Shown here: positions 42,443 to 50,974 of the stretch, piece after piece
Layout of the letters: the number at the start of each line of letters is the position of its first letter
Numbering within the stretch: position 1 is the first letter of the stretch
Assembly (NCBI RefSeq): GCF_024198235.1
Contig: NZ_JAKCFB010000021.1
Location: 1 to 64,000 of the forward strand
Length of the DNA stretch: 64,000 nucleotides
Reading direction: 5' to 3'
From: Myxococcus dinghuensis
GTDB taxonomy: Bacteria > Myxococcota > Myxococcia > Myxococcales > Myxococcaceae
Position numbers and translations under genes: made by a program
Notes under the pieces: generated by a model
The model's input: only the letters and a program-made list of their open reading frames with translations
What the model was told of the DNA's origin: nothing
Database searches by the model: none

Positions 42443-42471
42443 GAAACTTCCACGCGCGGGGCTGAAACTTC
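42443..42471 (+). promoter_or_regulatory. Direct repeat GAAACTTC with 21-bp spacing
   Basis: GAAACTTC occurs at 42443-42450 and 42464-42471, exactly two helical turns apart, 145 bp upstream of the kinase start. It could be an activator site or an ECF-like -35 element. No partner -10 is obvious. Confidence 0.3.
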
Positions 42472-42615
42472 TACCGGGACGAGGTGACGGGTTTGTCGGG
42501 GTTCTCGGTCCGGTGGGAGGTTGTGCTGTCCGGTCGAGGACGAAGTCGGGGGTGCACGCCCGTTGCAGAGCCGGGTCCGCCCGCCCCATCCAGGGGCGGC
42601 AGGGCGGTGGCGAAC

Positions 42616-44547
42616 ATGGCATGCAGGCACTGCGCGGTGGAGCACCCGGCGGGCATCTCCTGTCCCAGCAGCTTCTCGCGGGCCGCGTCGCTGGAGGGGC
42701 AGCGGCACGGGCCGCTGCTGCTGCGGTCGGTGGTGGGCTCGGGCGCGCTGGGCACGGTGTACCTGGCCGAGCACGCGCCCACGGGCCACCGCTTCGCGGT
42801 GAAGGTGCTGCATCCCCACCTCGCCTCCCGCCCCCGGGTGCGCGCGCGCTTCCTGGCGGAGGCGCGGGCGCTGCGGGGCCTCACCCACCGCAACGTGGCG
42901 CGCGTGCTGGACGCGCGTCGCGGGCCGGGCGGCCTGCCGTGCCTGCTGATGGAGTACGCGGAGGGCGAGCGCTTCTCGCGGCTGCCGGTGCCGCTGGCCC
43001 CCGCGGAGGTGGTGGAGCTGCTGGACCAGTCGCTGGCGGCGCTGGAGGCGGCGCACGCGCGGGGGCTGGTGCACGGGGACGTGTCCGCGGACAACCTGGT
43101 GCTCGGGTGGGACGCGCGCGGGTGGCGGCAGGTGAAGCTGCTCGACTTCGGGGCGAGCGCGGTGCTGTCCGCCAGCCTCTCCGAGGCGGAGCGCGCGTGC
43201 GGCATGGTGGTGGGCTCGCCGGCGTTCATCGCCCCGGAGCAGTGGGCGGGGCAGGTGGTGGATGGCCGCGCGGACCTGTACGCGCTGGGCGTGGTGGGCT
43301 ACCTGCTGGCGACGGGGCGGCTGCCGTTCGGCTTCGGGCGGGTGGGAGAGGTGGCCGCGGTGTCGCCGCACCAGCTCAACCCCCGCATGCCGGAGGCGCT
43401 CTCGCAGGTGCTGCTGCGCGCGCTGGCGCAGCGGCCGGCGGAGCGCTTCGCGTCGGCGAAGGACTTCCGAGCCGCGCTGTCGGCGTTCGGGGCGCGGGCG
43501 TCCGCGCGCACGCGCACGTCCCGGGGGACCCTCTCCGTCTTCGGCGACGTGGTGCCGGAGGACGGGGCCACGCCGCTGCACGTGGCGCTCCTGGACGCCG
43601 CGCATGGGTACGTGGAGGCGGAGGCGCCGGTGTCCGGGCCGCGCGTGGCGGCGCCCTCGGGGCTGGGCGTGCGGCTGGGGCTGGGGACGGACGCGGAGCT
43701 GGTGCCGGTGGCGACGGGCGACGTGACGGTGGAGGGCTTCTTCGCGCACTGGGCCGGGCCGCTGCCGCCGCTGGCCGCGCAGGTGCCGGTGGAGCTGACG
43801 TTCGAGGGGCGCGTGGTGGCGTGTGACGCGGACGTGGTCCGCCACGTGACGGGCGAGGAGGCGCGCGCGTGGGACGGCGCCGCCGGGCTGTGCGTGCAGT
43901 TCGCGAGCGAGTCGGCGCGGGGGCTGCTGGGCCAGGCGCTGGGCCGGCGAGGCGTGCCGCGCGGGATGCTGGATGACGAGCCGGTGCCGGACACGGAGCT
44001 GGCGCGGCTCCTGTCGCGCGCGGCGGTGGTGGTGAGGGACCCGTACGCGCTGCTGGGCGCCGCGCCGGACGAGGACTTCGAGGGCGTGCGCCGCCGGGTG
44101 GGCGCGGTGCTGCGCCGGCTGGGCGCGCTGGGCCAGCGGGCCCTGCCCACCGGGCAGCGCCGGGCGCTGGAGGCGCTGCGACGCCAGGTGGAGCGGGCGG
44201 GGAGGACGCTGGGCGAGCCGCTGTCGCGGGTGGGCTTCGATGCGGTGCGCGGCAACCTGGCGGGGGTGTCGCGGTGCGTGCAGGCGGGGCTCGCGGACGA
44301 GCGCGTGGAGCCGCTGCGCAAGGCGTACCTGGAGGCCCGGCCGCTGGCGGAGCGCCGCGCGCGGGCGCTCTTCACTCAGGGGCACGCGCTGGAGGTGGGC
44401 CAGTCGCTGGAGGAGGCGCTGACGCGGTACGCGGAGGCCCTGTCCCTGGACCCGCTCAACACCCCCTGGCTGCGGCACTATGAGAATCTGCGCGCGCGGG
44501 CCCGCGCCGCGGAGCCGGTGGAGGAGGGCGCCACGGCGTCGTTCTGA
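42616..44547 (+). CDS. Serine/threonine protein kinase-like protein with PilZ-like and TPR/J-like C-terminus
   Basis: 643 aa. The N-terminus has a zinc-ribbon-like C-x2-C-x9-C-P. The kinase domain spans about 35-295, with K63 in AVKVL, HGD at 153-155, N160, DFG at 177-179 and APE at 206-208. Gly replaces the Arg of HRD, making it a non-RD kinase. At about 310-440 a PilZ-like segment ends VELTFEGRVVACDADVVRHV...LCVQFAS. Then a J-domain-like stretch (DPYALLGAAPDEDFEGVRRR) and TPR-like helices close the protein. No membrane helix is visible. It sits inside the GDP-mannose block and may couple c-di-GMP or protein partners to regulation; this is inference. Confidence 0.82.
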   Translation: MACRHCAVEHPAGISCPSSFSRAASLEGQRHGPLLLRSVVGSGALGTVYLAEHAPTGHRFAVKVLHPHLASRPRVRARFLAEARALRGLTHRNVARVLDARRGPGGLPCLLMEYAEGERFSRLPVPLAPAEVVELLDQSLAALEAAHARGLVHGDVSADNLVLGWDARGWRQVKLLDFGASAVLSASLSEAERACGMVVGSPAFIAPEQWAGQVVDGRADLYALGVVGYLLATGRLPFGFGRVGEVAAVSPHQLNPRMPEALSQVLLRALAQRPAERFASAKDFRAALSAFGARASARTRTSRGTLSVFGDVVPEDGATPLHVALLDAAHGYVEAEAPVSGPRVAAPSGLGVRLGLGTDAELVPVATGDVTVEGFFAHWAGPLPPLAAQVPVELTFEGRVVACDADVVRHVTGEEARAWDGAAGLCVQFASESARGLLGQALGRRGVPRGMLDDEPVPDTELARLLSRAAVVVRDPYALLGAAPDEDFEGVRRRVGAVLRRLGALGQRALPTGQRRALEALRRQVERAGRTLGEPLSRVGFDAVRGNLAGVSRCVQAGLADERVEPLRKAYLEARPLAERRARALFTQGHALEVGQSLEEALTRYAEALSLDPLNTPWLRHYENLRARARAAEPVEEGATASF

Positions 44548-44857
44548 GCCGGGCCGGGCCCGGCGGACGTCACGGCGCGGAGGAGTCCCGTGGGACGCTC
44601 CGTCACGGGGCGTCACATGCGTCCTCCGCGCCCCACCCGATGGAGGGTGTCCTCGACCCGTCGCATGCCCGGCGAGCGGGCGGAAGCGTGTGGAACCCGG
44701 GGTTGATTGGCACCCCAGGGACCCGCTCCTCCCTGGGTCGGAGGGAGTCCGTTCAGCAGTCGGCCCCGGGTGTCCGATGGGTGCCGGGAGGGCCCGCGCT
44801 CGTGTAGAGTCCGCCCCCCTCTAAGTCCTTCCGGCTCACGGAGGGCGGGACACCTTC
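44548..44857. repeat. Intergenic region (310 bp) with nested inverted repeats
   Basis: No gene is seen between the kinase and phosphomannomutase genes. GGCGCGGAGGA (44574-44584) faces TCCTCCGCGCC (44622-44632), a perfect 11-bp inverted repeat enclosing a smaller GTCCC-GT-GGGAC hairpin and two CGTCAC direct repeats. CCCAGGGA (44714-44721) faces TCCCTGGG (44730-44737). The first may act as a terminator for the kinase gene, although no T run follows. Confidence 0.5.
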
Positions 44858-46228
44858 ATGAACGCGCATATCTTCCGCGAGTACGACATCCGGGGTCTGG
44901 TCGACAAGGACCTCACGGCCGAAGTGGTGGAGCTGCTGGGCAAGGGCCTGGGCACCATCATCCGGCGCCAGGGCGGCCGCTACATCGTCGTGGGTCGCGA
45001 CTGCCGCGAGTCGTCCACGCGGTTCCGCGACTCGCTCTGTGCCGGCCTCACCTCCACCGGCCTCAACGTCTTCGACGTGGGCGTGGTGCCCACGCCGCTG
45101 ACCTACTTCGCCGCCAACACCCTGCCGGTGGATGGCCTGGCCATGATTACCGGCAGCCACAACCCGCCGGAGTACAACGGGTTCAAGATTGGCGCGGGCA
45201 AGACGACGTTCCACAGCCATGAAATCCAGGCGCTGCGCAAGCTCATCGAGGCGCGCGACTTCGTGGTGTCCGCCACGCCCGGCTCCGTCACCCCGTTCGA
45301 CATCATCACCCCCTACAACCACTTCGTCCGGCAGACGGTGAAGGTGGGCCGCAAGGGGATGCGCATCGTCATCGACGCGGGCAACGGCACGGGCGGCGCC
45401 ATCGCGGTGCCGCTGTTCGAGAGCATGGGCTTCGACGTCGTCCCGCTGTTCTGCGAGATGGACGCCACCTTCCCCAACCACCACCCGGACCCGACGGTGG
45501 TGGAGAACCTCCAGGACCTCATCGCCGCGGTGAAGCGCGAGAAGGCGGAGGTGGGCATCGCCTATGACGGCGACAGCGACCGCATCGGCGTCATCGACGA
45601 CCAGGGCAACATCCTCTGGGGCGACCAGCTGATGGTCCTCTTCAGCCGCTACGTGCTCAAGGAGAGCCCGGGCGCGGCCATCGTCGGCGAGGTGAAGTGC
45701 AGCTACACGCTGTACGACGACATCGCCAAGCGCGGCGGCAAGCCCGTCATGTGGAAGGCGGGCCACTCGCTCATCAAGGCGAAGATGAAGGAGGAGCACG
45801 CGGAGCTGGCCGGCGAGATGAGCGGCCACATCTTCTTCAAGAACCGCTACTTCGGCTTCGACGACGCGGTGTACTCGTCCGCGCGCCTGCTGGAGATCCT
45901 CACCCACGAGCCGCAGAAGCTCTCCGGGCTGCTCGCCGACGTGCCGAAGACCTACGCCAGCCCCGAGCTGCGCTTCGACACCAAGGAGGAGAAGAAGTTC
46001 GAGATGGTCAAGCGCGCCACGGAGACGCTGCGCGCCGCGGGCCACGACATCATCGACGTGGACGGCGTGCGCGTGACGTTCCCGGACGGCTGGGGCCTCA
46101 TCCGCGCCTCCAACACCCAGCCCATCCTGGTGCTGCGCTTCGAGGCCAACACGCCCGAGCGCCTGAAGGAGATCCAGGCCCTCATCGAGGGCACCGTGGC
46201 CAAGGTCCAGCGCGAGGTCGGAGGGTGA
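44858..46228 (+). CDS. algC: Phosphomannomutase/phosphoglucomutase
   Basis: 456 aa. Alpha-D-phosphohexomutase that interconverts sugar 6- and 1-phosphates, here probably supplying mannose 1-phosphate to the guanylyltransferase 2.4 kb upstream. FREYDIRG opens the protein. MITGSHNPPEYNGFK holds the phosphoserine S100. YDGDSDRIGVID is the metal loop at about 238. The sugar loop EMSGHIFF and the phosphate-binding RASNTQP close the active site. The ATG at 44858 has GGAGGGCGGGAC upstream. The FMN reductase gene starts directly after its stop. Confidence 0.94.
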   Translation: MNAHIFREYDIRGLVDKDLTAEVVELLGKGLGTIIRRQGGRYIVVGRDCRESSTRFRDSLCAGLTSTGLNVFDVGVVPTPLTYFAANTLPVDGLAMITGSHNPPEYNGFKIGAGKTTFHSHEIQALRKLIEARDFVVSATPGSVTPFDIITPYNHFVRQTVKVGRKGMRIVIDAGNGTGGAIAVPLFESMGFDVVPLFCEMDATFPNHHPDPTVVENLQDLIAAVKREKAEVGIAYDGDSDRIGVIDDQGNILWGDQLMVLFSRYVLKESPGAAIVGEVKCSYTLYDDIAKRGGKPVMWKAGHSLIKAKMKEEHAELAGEMSGHIFFKNRYFGFDDAVYSSARLLEILTHEPQKLSGLLADVPKTYASPELRFDTKEEKKFEMVKRATETLRAAGHDIIDVDGVRVTFPDGWGLIRASNTQPILVLRFEANTPERLKEIQALIEGTVAKVQREVGG

Positions 46229-46230
46229 GC

Positions 46231-46782
46231 ATGGGCGGTCCTCGCATCCTCGCCATCAGCGGCAGCCTGCGCGCCGGTGGCTTCAACCAGCTGCTCGTCA
46301 ACGTGGCCGTGGAGAAGGCGCGCGAGCTGGGCGCGCAGGTGGACGTGCTGGATTCGAAGGCGCTGGACCTGCCGCTGTACGACGGGGACGTGGAGGCGCG
46401 GGGCCTGCCCGCGTCCGTGGTGGCGCTGCGCGAGCGCGTGGGCAACGCCCAGGCGTTCATCATCTCCAGCCCGGAGTACAACTCGTCGATTCCGGGGGGC
46501 TTGAAGAACGCCATCGACTGGGCCTCCCGCCCGCCGGGCCGGCTGTTCAAGGGCAAGTGGGCCGCCGTCATGGGGGCCAGCCCCGGACCCTTCGGCACCG
46601 CGCGCATGCAGCCGCACCTGCGGCAGGTGATGATGGCGGTGGGCTCGTTGGTGTTGCCCACGCAGTTCCACCTGGCGCGGGCGGCGGAAGCCTTCACCCC
46701 GGACGGGGCGTTGAAGGAGGAGGGCCGCCAGAAGGAAGTCGAGGCGCTCGTCACGGAGCTCGTGGACCGGGTGAAGGTCTGA
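46231..46782 (+). CDS. NADPH-dependent FMN reductase
   Basis: 183 aa. Flavodoxin-like fold with the FMN-reductase signature: ILAISGSLRAGGFNQLLVN at the phosphate loop, then ISSPEYNSSIPGGLKNAIDWASRP, which is diagnostic of the NAD(P)H:FMN/quinone/azo reductase group. It reduces FMN or a quinone or chromate-like acceptor in the cytosol. It starts 2 bp after the phosphomannomutase stop, with GGAGGGTGAGC upstream; a GTG two codons earlier is possible. The glucokinase gene follows after 14 bp. It is likely part of one transcription unit. Confidence 0.92.
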   Translation: MGGPRILAISGSLRAGGFNQLLVNVAVEKARELGAQVDVLDSKALDLPLYDGDVEARGLPASVVALRERVGNAQAFIISSPEYNSSIPGGLKNAIDWASRPPGRLFKGKWAAVMGASPGPFGTARMQPHLRQVMMAVGSLVLPTQFHLARAAEAFTPDGALKEEGRQKEVEALVTELVDRVKV

Positions 46783-46796
46783 GAAAGGACACTCCC

Positions 46797-47729
46797 ATGC
46801 CGACGCTTGGAATCGACCTGGGTGGGACGTTTGCCCGCGCCGCCGTGGTGGATGGCGCGGGGAAGATGCTGGCGTCGTCGAAGGTGGCGCTCGTGGAGCG
46901 CAGCCCGTCCGGCGTGGTGGAGACCATCGCGCAGGCGGCGTCCGCGGCGGTGAAGTCCGCGGGCGTGGTGGTGGGCGGGTGCGGCGTCGGCGCCGCCGCG
47001 CAGATCCACAAGGACTCGGGCGTGTTGTCCGTCGCCCCGAACCTGGGCTGGCGCAACGTGCCGCTGGGCGACCTGCTCACCCAGCGGCTGGGGCAGCCGG
47101 TGCGCGTGGTGAACGACCTGTCCGCCGCGGCCTGGGGTGAGTTGCGCGCGGGCGCGGGGCGCGGGGCGCAGGACCTGCTGGTGGTCTTCGTGGGCTCCGG
47201 CGTGGGCAGCGCCATCATCTCCGGGGGCCGGCTGCTGGACGGCGCGGGCGGGGTCGCGGGCGAGCTGGGCCACATCAAGGTCGTGCCGGGTGGCCGGCGC
47301 TGCGGCTGCGGCGAGCTGGGCTGCCTGGAGGCGTACACGGGCGGGCACAACCTCATCGCGCAGGCGCGCGAGCTGCTGGTGGCCGGCACGTCCCCGGGGC
47401 TGACGGCGCTCACCCAGGGCGACGCGACGACGCTGACGCCGCTGGTGTTGGAGCAGGCGGCGGAAGCCGGCGACGCGCAGGCCCGGGAGGTGTATGAGCG
47501 GGCGGCGCAGTTCCTGGCGCTGGCGGTGGCCAACCAGGTGACGATGCTGAATCCAGCGAGGCTCATCCTGGGAGGCGGGGTGCTGAACCACTGCCCGGGG
47601 TTGCGCCGGCGGGTGCTGGAGGGTGTGCGGGCGTGGGCGTCCCAGACGTCCCGCGAGGGGCTGCTCATCGCCGACGCGGAGCTCGGCGACGACAGCGGCC
47701 TCATTGGTGCGGCGCTGCTGGCCGCGTGA
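46797..47729 (+). CDS. ROK-family glucokinase
   Basis: 310 aa. ROK (repressor-ORF-kinase) family sugar kinase without an N-terminal HTH, so an enzyme rather than a repressor. The N-terminal phosphate loop is IDLGGTFARAAVVD. The catalytic Asp is in VVNDLSAAAWGE. The zinc-binding motif GHIKVVPGGRRCGCGELGCLEAYTGG is complete, with the C-x-C-G-x-x-G-C-L-E ROK signature. It probably phosphorylates glucose using ATP. A GAGAAAGGAC box precedes the ATG at 46797. It precedes the Tpx gene by 17 bp. Confidence 0.93.
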   Translation: MPTLGIDLGGTFARAAVVDGAGKMLASSKVALVERSPSGVVETIAQAASAAVKSAGVVVGGCGVGAAAQIHKDSGVLSVAPNLGWRNVPLGDLLTQRLGQPVRVVNDLSAAAWGELRAGAGRGAQDLLVVFVGSGVGSAIISGGRLLDGAGGVAGELGHIKVVPGGRRCGCGELGCLEAYTGGHNLIAQARELLVAGTSPGLTALTQGDATTLTPLVLEQAAEAGDAQAREVYERAAQFLALAVANQVTMLNPARLILGGGVLNHCPGLRRRVLEGVRAWASQTSREGLLIADAELGDDSGLIGAALLAA

Positions 47730-47746
47730 CGTGAGAGGGGAGAGGC

Positions 47747-48271
47747 ATGGCCGAGTTCAAGAACAGGGTCACCTACCGCGGGCAGCCGGTGACGCTGGAG
47801 GGCGAGCAGGAGGTGAAGGAGGGCGACGTCGCCCCGGACTTCACCGTCTACAAGGGGCTCAATGCCAGCGACGCGGTGCACCTGTCCGACGTGAAGGGCA
47901 ACGTGGTGGTGCTGAGCGTGTCGCCCAGCGTGGACACGAAGGTGTGCGCCATCCAGCTGCGCACCTTCAACAAGCAGGCGACGGAGATGGGGCCGGGCGT
48001 GAAGGTCTGGTACGTGAGCCTGGACCTGCCCTTCGCCCTCAACCGCTTCAGCGCGGCCGAGGGCATCCACAACGTCAGCGTGCTGTCGGACTACAAGGAC
48101 CGGGAGTTCGCGCGGAAGTACGGCGTGTACATGAAGGAGCTGGGCCTGCTCGCGCGCAGCACCTTCGTGCTGGACCGGGACGGCAAGGTGGTGTTCCGCG
48201 AAATCGTCCCGGAGATGACGCACGAGCCGGACTACGACGCCGCGCTGGAGGCGGTGCGCAAGGCGCTCTGA
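47747..48271 (+). CDS. tpx: Thiol peroxidase (Tpx-like), one cysteine only
   Basis: 174 aa. Atypical 2-Cys peroxiredoxin of the Tpx family by sequence: VTLEGEQEVKEGDVAPDFTV, LSVSPSVDTKVCAIQLRTFN with the peroxidatic cysteine C67, and a normal length. The resolving cysteine, expected in the D-L-P-F-A-x-x-R-F-C segment, is serine here (S102 in DLPFALNRFSAAEG). C67 is the only cysteine in the protein. It would therefore work as a 1-Cys enzyme needing an external thiol. GAGAGGGGAGAGGC precedes the ATG. It is the last gene of the algC-FMN reductase-glucokinase run. Confidence 0.93.
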   Translation: MAEFKNRVTYRGQPVTLEGEQEVKEGDVAPDFTVYKGLNASDAVHLSDVKGNVVVLSVSPSVDTKVCAIQLRTFNKQATEMGPGVKVWYVSLDLPFALNRFSAAEGIHNVSVLSDYKDREFARKYGVYMKELGLLARSTFVLDRDGKVVFREIVPEMTHEPDYDAALEAVRKAL

Positions 48272-48307
48272 GCGCCCCGCGCCGCCGCCCCCGGGCGGGT
48301 GACGGCC

Positions 48308-48712
48308 TCAGGCGGGCACCACGCGGGCCTGCTTGAGGCCGATGAGCTCCAGGCCCGCGAAGACGGCCACGGCCAGCGCCTGGAACGCGACGAAGGCCTG
48401 GCCCCACACCGTGGGCTGCACCCAGCCGCTGGCGAGCAGCACGAAGCTGTCCACCGTCCACGTCACGTTGATGGCGATGATGGCCCACACGAGCGCGCGC
48501 GGGGCGAGCGGGCGCAGGGACAGGAACACCAGCAGCGCGGCGAAGGGCAGCAGGCCTCCGCCCGCGCCGCGCAGGAGGGCGGGGCTCAGCCCCAGCCACT
48601 CGCTCAGGGCGTTGCCGCCGAACAGGCCCAGCGCGCCGGTGGCGCCGGTGGCGAGACCGTCGGTGAGCAGGGCGTAACCCAACAGCGTGCGGGACGAGGG
48701 GACGGCGTTCAT
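48308..48712 (-). CDS. Four-helix membrane protein of unknown function
   Basis: 134 aa with about four predicted membrane helices (11-30, 47-66, 74-94, 103-123) and little else. The start at 48712 is supported by GAGGAGCC. It belongs to small integral membrane proteins I cannot name. It is divergent from an MmyB-type regulator across 150 bp containing inverted repeats, so it is probably the regulator's target. Confidence 0.75.
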   Translation of the reverse strand: MNAVPSSRTLLGYALLTDGLATGATGALGLFGGNALSEWLGLSPALLRGAGGGLLPFAALLVFLSLRPLAPRALVWAIIAINVTWTVDSFVLLASGWVQPTVWGQAFVAFQALAVAVFAGLELIGLKQARVVPA

Positions 48713-48796
48713 GGGGTGGCTCCTCGGGACTTCGGGTGGGGACCGCCGGCGCCCGGACCTCCGTGCGCCGTGTTGGACCCAAGGTGCGCGCCGGAC

Positions 48797-48824
48797 GAAT
48801 CGAAGTCGATTACGCGCGAGGTAA
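48797..48824. promoter_or_regulatory. Overlapping inverted repeats in the MmyB-type regulator promoter
   Basis: AATCGA-AG-TCGATT (48797-48810) and ATTAC-N7-GTAAT (48808-48824). The second abuts a TTGGAG-N18-TATGGT promoter candidate (48824-48853) for the regulator. They are likely operators for autoregulation and for the divergent membrane gene. Confidence 0.5.
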
Positions 48825-48862
48825 TTGGAGCCCTTCCCCCGCGTTCCTATGGTTCCGGCATC

Positions 48863-49678
48863 ATGATGACGCCGAGCCGCCCCGTGGGAGAGTTGCTGCG
48901 CCAGTGGCGCCAGCGCCGCAGCCTGAGCCAGCTGGACCTGGCGCTGCGCGCGGAGGTCTCCGCCCGACACCTGAGCTTCCTGGAGACGGGGCGCTCCTCG
49001 CCGAGCCGGGAGATGCTGCTGCACCTGGCCGAGGAGCTGGACGTCCCGCTGCGCGAGCGCAACGCGCTGCTGGTGGCCGCGGGCTTCGCGCCCGTCTATT
49101 CCGAGAGCGAGCTGGAGGGCCCGCAGATGCGCGCGGCGCGAGACGCGGTGGAGCTGGTGCTCTCCGGCCACGAGCCGTACCCGGCGCTCGCCGTGGACCG
49201 GTACTGGAACCTCGTCACCATGAACCGCGCGGTGGGCCTGTTGATGGCGGACATCCCCCCCGAGCTGCTCCAGCCCCCCATCAACGTGCTGCGCCTGAGC
49301 CTGCATCCGGACGGCATGGGCTCTCGCATCCTCAACCTCGAGCAGTGGCGCACCCACGTCCTGGGTCGGCTGAGCCGGCAGGTGGACACCACGGGCGACG
49401 CGCGGCTCGCGGCGCTGCACGACGAGCTGCGCGCGATGCCCATCCCCGCCGGGTCGCACGGTGGCCCGCAGGGGCCGGACTTCGCGGGGGTCGTCATCCC
49501 GCTGCGGCTCCAGACGCGCCACGGCGTGCTGTCGCTGTTCAGCACCACCACCGTGTTCGGTACGCCCGTGGACATCACCCTGGCGGAGCTGGCCATCGAG
49601 TCGTTCTTCCCCGCGGACGCGGCGACGGGCGCGCTCCTGCGCAAGGTGGCGGAGGGCTCGCGCGGCGGCGACGCCTGA
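48863..49678 (+). CDS. XRE-type HTH regulator with MmyB-like ligand domain
   Basis: 271 aa. The N-terminal XRE HTH (about 8-62) includes L-R-Q-W-R-Q-R-R-S-L-S-Q-L-D-L-A-L-R-A-E-V-S-A-R-H-L-S-F-L-E-T-G-R-S-S-P-S. The rest resembles the MmyB-like domain: YPALAVDRYWNLVTMNRAVGLLM, LNVLRLSLHPDGM and a final segment GVLSLFSTTTVFGTPVDITLAELAIESFFPAD. MmyB-like proteins bind small ligands, possibly fatty acids, by analogy. There is no ribosome-binding site before ATG 48863, and a -10-like TATGGT ends 9 bp upstream, so translation may be leaderless. It is divergent from the small membrane protein. Confidence 0.9.
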   Translation: MMTPSRPVGELLRQWRQRRSLSQLDLALRAEVSARHLSFLETGRSSPSREMLLHLAEELDVPLRERNALLVAAGFAPVYSESELEGPQMRAARDAVELVLSGHEPYPALAVDRYWNLVTMNRAVGLLMADIPPELLQPPINVLRLSLHPDGMGSRILNLEQWRTHVLGRLSRQVDTTGDARLAALHDELRAMPIPAGSHGGPQGPDFAGVVIPLRLQTRHGVLSLFSTTTVFGTPVDITLAELAIESFFPADAATGALLRKVAEGSRGGDA

Positions 49679-49852
49679 GTCGGGGGCGTCCAGCCGGACT
49701 CCGGGCCCGCCCGCTTTCCGGAAGTCATCAGGGCGCCCGCTCCGTCCGTCAGAATCTGGGAATTGGGGGGTGGGCGCCGGGGGGCGACGTGGCGGTGGAG
49801 GCGGGAATTGCCGCAGGGTGGAGGGGCGCGGCGCTTGCGCTGGGAGACACGC

Positions 49853-50959
49853 ATGGCGGCACGGACCATCCGGGTGGGCGTGATTGGGACGGGGTTCGCG
49901 CGGGGCACGCAGGTGCCCGTCTTCCGCGCCTGCCCCGGGGTGGAGGTGACGGCGCTGGCGAGCGAGCGGCCGGAGCGGGCCGACGCGGCGGCGCGGGAGC
50001 TGGGCGTGCCACACGCGACGACGGACTGGCGCGCGCTGGTGTCGAGGCCGGACGTGGACCTCGTCTGCATCGCCACGCCCCCGGCCCTGCACCGCGACAT
50101 GACGCTGGCGGCGCTCGCGGCGGGCAAGGCGGTGTTGTGCGAGAAGCCCACGGCGCTGGACGCGCAGGAGGCGGAGGCCATGTGGCGCGCGGCGCGCGAG
50201 CGGCGCCTGCTGGCGCTCCTGGACCACGAGCTGCGCTTCCTCCCCTCGCGCCGGCGGATGCGGGACCGGGTGCGTTCGGGGGAGCTGGGCGCGGTGCGGG
50301 GCGCGCACGTCTACTACCGCAACGACAACCGGGCCTCGGCGGAGCGGCCGTGGGACTGGTGGTCGGACGCGGCGCGCGGGGGAGGGCTGTTGGGCGCGCT
50401 GGGCTCGCACGCGGTGGACTCGCTGCGCTTCGTGCTGGGCCGCGAGCCGGAGGAGGTGCTGGGGCAGTTGGCCACGCACGTCGCCTCCCGCATGGACCCG
50501 CTCACCGGGAGGGCGCGGCGGGTGACGAGCGACGACGAGGCGGTGCTGCTGCTGCGCTTCGGGCCCGTCCACGCGTCGGTGGCGTTGTCCTCGGTGGCGC
50601 CCGGCAAGCCGGTGCACGGCCTGGAGGTGTCGTGCGAGCGCGGCGGCCTGCGCGTGGAGGGGCGTGAGCTGTGGTGCTCCCGCGTGGGGAGCCGGACCTG
50701 GGAGCAGGTGGCGCTGCCCGAGGAGCCCGCGCTGCCACCGGGCCTGCCGGACAACGAGTGGGCGCATGGCTTCTGGCGCTACGCGCGGGCCTTCACGGAC
50801 GCGCTGCGGGAGGGGCGCGGCGAGGTCGAGGACGCGGCCACGCTGGAGGATGGCTGGCGCACCCAATGCGTGCTCGACGCGGCGCGACGCTCCCATGGGG
50901 AGCGGCGGTGGGTGAGGTTGGACGAACGCCCGGCTGGCTCGCCTCGGACGCGGACATAG
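49853..50959 (+). CDS. Gfo/Idh/MocA-family oxidoreductase
   Basis: 368 aa. The N-terminal Rossmann domain opens with VGVIGTGFARGTQVP and has CIATPPALHRDMTLAALAAGKAVLCEKP, where EKP (97-99) holds the conserved catalytic lysine. The C-terminal half is the GFO_IDH_MocA substrate domain with GGGLLGALGSHAVDSLRFVLG. It probably oxidises or reduces a sugar or inositol derivative with NAD(P). The ATG at 49853 has TGGGAGACACGC before it. The P-type ATPase gene starts 15 bp after the stop on the same strand. Confidence 0.92.
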   Translation: MAARTIRVGVIGTGFARGTQVPVFRACPGVEVTALASERPERADAAARELGVPHATTDWRALVSRPDVDLVCIATPPALHRDMTLAALAAGKAVLCEKPTALDAQEAEAMWRAARERRLLALLDHELRFLPSRRRMRDRVRSGELGAVRGAHVYYRNDNRASAERPWDWWSDAARGGGLLGALGSHAVDSLRFVLGREPEEVLGQLATHVASRMDPLTGRARRVTSDDEAVLLLRFGPVHASVALSSVAPGKPVHGLEVSCERGGLRVEGRELWCSRVGSRTWEQVALPEEPALPPGLPDNEWAHGFWRYARAFTDALREGRGEVEDAATLEDGWRTQCVLDAARRSHGERRWVRLDERPAGSPRTRT

Positions 50960-50974
50960 CTTGCGGGAGTGCCC

